Assembly (NCBI GenBank): GCA_013285445.1
Contig: CP053448.1
Coordinates: forward strand, 1,674,001-1,738,000
Source: Pseudomonadota bacterium
GTDB lineage: Bacteria; Pseudomonadota; Gammaproteobacteria; Xanthomonadales; Wenzhouxiangellaceae
Length of the DNA stretch: 64,000 bases
Direction of reading: 5' to 3'
In this document: positions 62,872 through 64,000 of the stretch, in pieces
Layout of the letters: each line of letters opens with the position of its first letter
Numbering within the stretch: position 1 is the first letter of the stretch
Position numbers and translations under genes: made by a program
Notes under the pieces: generated by a model
The model's input: the letters and a program-made list of their open reading frames with translations, nothing else
Told to the model about the DNA's origin: nothing
Databases searched by the model: none

Positions 62872-63224
62872 CGGTGGATGCCTCCTGATGGATCCCTGTC
62901 GGTACGATACCGGTTTGCAAGGGTCAGAAACCGTTGATTGCCGGCTGCTTCGAGCACAACCCCGTCCGGCTCGATGGCGTTGACCCTGGCGCTACCGAGG
63001 CGGTCGCCGATCTGCACGCGCTGGCCGTTGATGACCGCGATCCTGCGTTGGGGCGAGATCAGCACCGACTGCAGGCGATAGGGCTGTTCGCGCTCGCCGT
63101 CAGCCGGCGCCCCGAACCACGCGCTGATCTCGGCGCTGTCGGGTGGCCGGGTCGGGTCGGGCGGTCCGGCAGCCTGCAGCACACAGCCGCCGGCGAGCAT
63201 GACAATCAGCGTGAAAAAACGCAT
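62868..63224 (-). CDS. mshK: MSHA biogenesis protein MshK
   Basis: A 118-residue PilP/GspC-like periplasmic protein with a signal peptide (1-18; GGCVLQA could be a lipobox), DPTRPP and a small beta domain YRLQSVLISPQRRIAVINGQ...VQIGDRLG. It probably links the inner-membrane complex to the secretin MshL, with whose start it overlaps by 4 bp. Confidence 0.85.
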   Translation of the reverse strand: MRFFTLIVMLAGGCVLQAAGPPDPTRPPDSAEISAWFGAPADGEREQPYRLQSVLISPQRRIAVINGQRVQIGDRLGSARVNAIEPDGVVLEAAGNQRFLTLANRYRTDRDPSGGIHR

Positions 63225-63227
63225 GGG

Positions 63228-63881
63228 CTAGACTCCGATCCAGCGCTCGTCGAGCGTCAAGCTGTAGAGAACGAGTTCGACCGCGCTCCGTGGCCATTCG
63301 GCGACGCTCAGGTCAAGCGCTTCCCAGAACACGCCGGGCGGCAGTGTTTCAAGCATGGCCAGATAGTTGCGTATGGCTTCGAAATCGGACTCGAAATGCA
63401 CCCGGACCCGGTGCATGAACACCCCGGGCACTTCGGCGCCGCCCGGCCCGATCAGTCGCTCGGGGGGCAAACTCTCGACGGCCAGCAGGCTTACGCCAGC
63501 CCGCTCGGCGAGCAGCTCGCTCAGTACTGCAATCGACTGTCGTGGCGTGGCAATGCCGCCATGTCGTTCGGTTAGACGCTGTTCCAGCTGTTTCGTTTCT
63601 GCCTCGAGTCGGGCCAGCCGGGCCTGCAGTGCCTGGTTGGGGTTCCGGCCCCGCGCCTGGGCCAGTTCCTGGATGCTTGTGGTGAGCGCAGAGACGCGCC
63701 CACGCACTTGCTCGAGGCTGGCCTGCACCGACTGCTGGCGCTCGCGAATCGGCTGCATCGCCAGCATGTCCCAAACCAGCCAGATCACGGCACAAACGGC
63801 CAGCAGTGTCAGGCTGCGCTCTCGCAGGCTCAGCGCATTGATGCGCTCGGTCAGTCTGCGCAGACGTGCCCTCCAGCTCAT
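63228..63881 (-). CDS. mshJ: MSHA biogenesis protein MshJ (PilO-like)
   Basis: A 217-residue inner-membrane protein with a cytoplasmic N-terminus, one TM helix (about 23-42), a coiled-coil (about 45-105) and a periplasmic ferredoxin-like domain, the PilO/GspM plan. It belongs to the alignment subcomplex. Its ATG shares a base with the stop of the upstream gene (TAATG) and mshK follows after 3 bp. Confidence 0.85.
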   Translation of the reverse strand: MSWRARLRRLTERINALSLRERSLTLLAVCAVIWLVWDMLAMQPIRERQQSVQASLEQVRGRVSALTTSIQELAQARGRNPNQALQARLARLEAETKQLEQRLTERHGGIATPRQSIAVLSELLAERAGVSLLAVESLPPERLIGPGGAEVPGVFMHRVRVHFESDFEAIRNYLAMLETLPPGVFWEALDLSVAEWPRSAVELVLYSLTLDERWIGV

Positions 63882-64000
63882 TATTCGGCCTCCGTCGTCG
63901 TCAGAATGAAGGTCACGCCGGGCATCTCGTCGTTGCTGGCTGAAATGCTGAAACGGCCAAAGGCCGTGCCCGTCAGCATTGCCTCTTCAGAAAGCCTGTC
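63881..64000 (-). CDS. mshI: C-terminus of upstream MSHA gene, probably mshI (5' end outside window)
   Basis: The frame is open from the right edge to TAA at 63883-63881 and encodes 39 residues ending FILTTTEAE. The fragment is beta-rich, like the end of a PilN-type domain. It shares the TAATG junction with mshJ. Identity as mshI rests on conserved gene order (mshI-J-K-L) alone. Confidence 0.55.
   Translation of the reverse strand, partial: DRLSEEAMLTGTAFGRFSISASNDEMPGVTFILTTTEAE

Overview
The window is a gene-dense, high-GC stretch of chromosome from a Gram-negative bacterium, almost certainly a gammaproteobacterium. Evidence: Lol lipoprotein export (lolC, lolD), lipid A and KDO genes (msbA, lpxK, kdsB), csiV-, yciK- and ygfZ-type genes, the sdhE-ygfX pair, UvrY/GacA, a Marinobacter-type fatty acyl-CoA reductase and a nearly complete MSHA type IV pilus locus. 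A deep-branching GC-rich lineage (Chromatiales/Wenzhouxiangella-like) is a guess. I see no insertion sequence, prophage, integrase or CRISPR array; one tRNA gene (Leu, anticodon TAA) is present.

Layout. 1-5.1 kb: 3' end of a MupP-like phosphatase, an NDUFAF6-like squalene/phytoene-synthase homologue, an FmdB zinc ribbon, a degenerate YciK-like SDR, a HIT protein, an MFS transporter and csiV. 5.4-13.5 kb: a secreted S9 peptidase, a second-type EF-G, coaE, a UvrY/GacA response regulator and RNase E with a long hairpin-rich leader. 14.2-27.9 kb: rluC (split by a frameshift), lolC-lolD-comEC-exbB-exbD-msbA-lpxK-kdsB-LMW phosphatase-uvrC in one tight run, then pgsA and a methyltransferase. 27.9-34.2 kb: an orphan PhnD-like binding protein, ygfZ, then the succinate dehydrogenase operon bracketed by homologues of two mitochondrial complex II assembly factors (SDHAF4-like in front, SdhE/SDHAF2 behind, followed by ygfX). 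34.3-45.4 kb: a Sel1/TonB protein, an unrecognised 624-residue secreted protein, tRNA-Leu, a lipid cluster (tetR, acyl-CoA-binding protein, fatty acyl-CoA reductase) with a perfect 16-bp palindrome in its divergent promoter region, a patatin and a peroxiredoxin diverging from a symmetric -10 element, and two signalling proteins with degenerate c-di-GMP domains.

45.4-64.0 kb (all minus strand): the MSHA pilus locus, transcribed from beyond the right edge in the order (mshI)-J-K-L-M-N-E-G-prepilin-[GGDEF]-[membrane protein]-mshA-[hemerythrin-GGDEF]-mshD-mshC-mshO-P-Q. Most genes overlap by 4 bp. Two intact diguanylate cyclases lie inside the locus, and its assembly ATPase MshE has an MshEN c-di-GMP-binding N-terminus. 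The major pilin mshA has its own candidate sigma-54 promoter, a GC-rich leader and a rho-independent terminator. This arrangement suggests a pilus whose assembly is tuned by locally encoded, partly oxygen-sensing c-di-GMP synthesis. It is the most interesting system in the window.
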